From Dyella marensis (GTDB lineage Bacteria > Pseudomonadota > Gammaproteobacteria > Xanthomonadales > Rhodanobacteraceae): a stretch of 64,000 nt of DNA. Positions 62,708-64,000 of the stretch are shown here, piece after piece (the first letter of the stretch is position 1; each line of letters starts with the position of its first letter). Below the pieces are notes generated by a model that made no database searches, was not told where the DNA came from, and was given only the letters and a program-made list of their open reading frames with translations. A program made the position numbers and the translations under genes. Where the stretch lies: positions 124,001 to 188,000 of the forward strand of contig NZ_FONH01000005.1 in the NCBI RefSeq assembly GCF_900112865.1, written 5' to 3'.

Positions 62708-62876
62708 AGCCCCTCTCCCGTCGGGAGAGGGGTTGGGGTGAGGGTACGGGCGGAGCGCGAGAGTGATGTGCACGACTCCGGTCGTACCCTCATCCGCCTG
62801 CCGGCACCTTCCTCGCTCCTCAGAGCCGCGCACATCCGTGTGCGCTCCCCGCGTGCTCCCGGAGGGAGAAGGATTT
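62708..62876. repeat. Palindromic repeat family 2, copy C with 45-base insert
   Basis: Begins GCCCCTCTCCCGTCGGGAGAGGGG and GAGGGTACGGGCGGAG. The right part is the reverse complement of copy A at 12140-12232, including the 45-base insert, here CGCACATCCGTGTGCG, differing from copy A by one base at the hairpin. It ends just before the glucokinase stop and, between convergent genes, may work as a terminator. Confidence 0.88.
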
Positions 62877-62895
62877 CACAGTTGAGAGTTGTCGC

Positions 62896-63915
62896 TCAGC
62901 CCGCCGCAGGCACCAGCGGCCTGCCACTCTCCAGCACCGCAAACGCCGCCGCTCCCAGCAGCCCCGTCTCGGCATGCATCATCGCCACCGTCGGCACCTG
63001 CTCCATGGTCTCCTTGAAGCGCCCCTTCGATTCGAAGCGCTCGCGGAAGCCGCCATGCTGCAGCCACGGCAGCAGGATCGGCAGCACGCCGCCGGTGAGG
63101 AACACGCCGTCCCAGCCGCCCAGGCTCAGCACCAGGTCGCCGGCTACGCTGCCGAAGATGCCGGCCAGCGTCTCTACCGTGCGCACGCACAGCGGATCGG
63201 TGCCGGCGTTGGCGCGCGTGGTGATGTCCTCGGGGGTGTATTCCTCGGCCTTGAGGCCTTCGATGTCGGCCAGGGCGAGATAGAGATTGACCAGGCCGTT
63301 GCCGCAGATCATGCGCTCGTTCGAGACGCGTCCGAAGCGGGCGTTGAGGCGGTGCAGGATCTCCACGTCCTCGGCGGTATGCGCGGCGAAGCCGGCGTGG
63401 CCGCCTTCGGTTTCCAGCACCGTCCAGCGGCCGTCGCGCAGCAGCAGGCCGGCGACGCCCAGGCCCGTGCCGGGACCGACCACCACGAAAGTCTGCGAAT
63501 GGTGCGCGCCGATCTTCGGCGGCTGCGGCGCGCCGACCGGCTGCAGTTCGTTGCAGGCCAGCAGCGGCACCGCCATGCCTTGCGCGGCGAAGTCGTTGAT
63601 CAGGCGCACCGAGTCGAACTTCAGGTCCGCGGCCAGCCCGTGCGCCGAGACCTGCCAGGGATTGTTGGTGACCTTCACCGTCTCGCCGTCGACGATGCGG
63701 CCGGCCGCGGCGATCACCGCGCGCCCGGCGGACAGGCCGCTGTCGGCGAAGTACTGGCGGATGGTGTCGGCCATGGACGGGAAGTCCTTGACCCGGTACC
63801 GCCGCACGCTGTCCAGCAGCAGCGGTTGGGGCAGGGCCGGGTCGGCCAGGGCGAAGCGGACATTGGTGCCGCCGAGGTCGGCGAGCAGGGTCTTGGCGCT
63901 GGAAGTCGAGCTCAT
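62896..63915 (-). CDS. glk: Glucokinase
   Basis: 339-aa ROK/Glk-type enzyme phosphorylating glucose with ATP. LLADLGGTNVRFAL is the phosphate motif. VVVGPGTGLGVAGLL, the catalytic region IRLINDFAAQG, LETEGGHAGFAAHT and LGGWDGVFLTGGV are typical of the bacterial Glk family. ATG 63915 (MSSTSSAKTLLADLGG) was chosen over the upstream ATG 63942. Another gene ends 45 bases upstream on the same strand, so glk may be second in an operon. Confidence 0.95.
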   Translation of the reverse strand: MSSTSSAKTLLADLGGTNVRFALADPALPQPLLLDSVRRYRVKDFPSMADTIRQYFADSGLSAGRAVIAAAGRIVDGETVKVTNNPWQVSAHGLAADLKFDSVRLINDFAAQGMAVPLLACNELQPVGAPQPPKIGAHHSQTFVVVGPGTGLGVAGLLLRDGRWTVLETEGGHAGFAAHTAEDVEILHRLNARFGRVSNERMICGNGLVNLYLALADIEGLKAEEYTPEDITTRANAGTDPLCVRTVETLAGIFGSVAGDLVLSLGGWDGVFLTGGVLPILLPWLQHGGFRERFESKGRFKETMEQVPTVAMMHAETGLLGAAAFAVLESGRPLVPAAG

Positions 63916-63960
63916 GAACGGTCCTGGCAACGGATCACGCAAAGCGTGCCGGGTGCGGGC

Positions 63961-64000
63961 TCAATCGTCCAGCACCGCGCCGTTGCTCTCGATGACCCTG
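63961..64000 (-). CDS. 3' end of a gene upstream of glk
   Basis: Only the last 13 codons are present, reading ...RVIESNGAVLDD then TGA. The frame is inferred from the stop codon and its position ahead of glk on the same strand. The product cannot be identified from so few residues; sugar-catabolism genes commonly precede glk in this order, but that is only context. Confidence 0.45.
   Translation of the reverse strand, partial: RVIESNGAVLDD

Noticed and set aside
56846-62833. 1995-codon open frame on the minus strand
   Set aside because: It runs antisense to gspN, gspD and hrpB, with composition expected from GC-rich codon bias (rich in Arg, Ala, His, Gln) and no domain. It is a shadow of the real genes.

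Overview
The window is a GC-rich, densely coded chromosomal segment of a gammaproteobacterium of the Xanthomonadales/Lysobacterales. A Rhodanobacteraceae or Xanthomonadaceae member seems likely. The main support is a type II secretion operon in the order E-F-G-H-I-J-K-L-M-N-D, which matches the Xanthomonas xps layout. Further support comes from many short palindromic intergenic repeats and a housekeeping complement typical of that order. The taxonomic assignment is inference; no rRNA or other marker gene is present. I saw no tRNA, CRISPR array, transposase or prophage genes.

Layout. 1-8.5 kb: the end of thymidine kinase, an unrecognised gene, a gnd-mutM pair, a four-gene ABC transporter operon of GldA/F/G type ending in a DUF4340 protein, and an acyl desaturase. 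8.5-15.5 kb: a DUF4166 protein convergent with a saccharopine-dehydrogenase-like protein; a calpain-type cysteine protease behind a cluster of CTAG palindromes; an exported protein of unknown function; an S9 peptidase; a YefM/YoeB toxin-antitoxin pair with its operator. 15.7-18 kb: rpmB-rpmG, secB-gpsA. 18.1-18.4 kb: a MITE-like element of nested inverted repeats. 18.4-25.7 kb: a SNF2 helicase, a methyltransferase, small genes, an AraC regulator, then about 1.1 kb with no convincing gene.

25.7-35.8 kb holds a potassium-uptake locus on the minus strand: a 30-residue membrane peptide, kdpF, kdpA, kdpB, a 63-residue unknown protein, an outer-membrane beta-barrel protein, kdpC, a repeat element, kdpD and kdpE. 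The unknown protein and the barrel lie between kdpB and kdpC, which is unusual. 36-42.5 kb: a TraB/GumN protein, a pseudouridine synthase, a lipoprotein methyltransferase, a NYN-domain protein, a LysR regulator, an aldo/keto reductase and TatD.

42.8-60 kb reads as an export region. It has a secreted subtilase, a small exported protein overlapping a secreted zinc metalloprotease with PA and PPC-like regions, a YadA-like adhesin, and then the complete 11-gene type II secretion operon. The proteases beside it are plausible substrates. 60-64 kb: an HrpB helicase, a repeat element, glucokinase and the 3' end of one more gene.

At least three palindromic repeat families recur between genes. Some supply the stop codons of neighbouring genes, and one copy lies inside the coding sequence for the GspJ prepilin leader. 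No single locus is demonstrably a new defence or mobile system. The best candidates for undescribed biology are the calpain-protease locus with its CTAG cluster, the outer-membrane extension of the kdp operon, the small-protein/metalloprotease pair, and the nested repeat elements.
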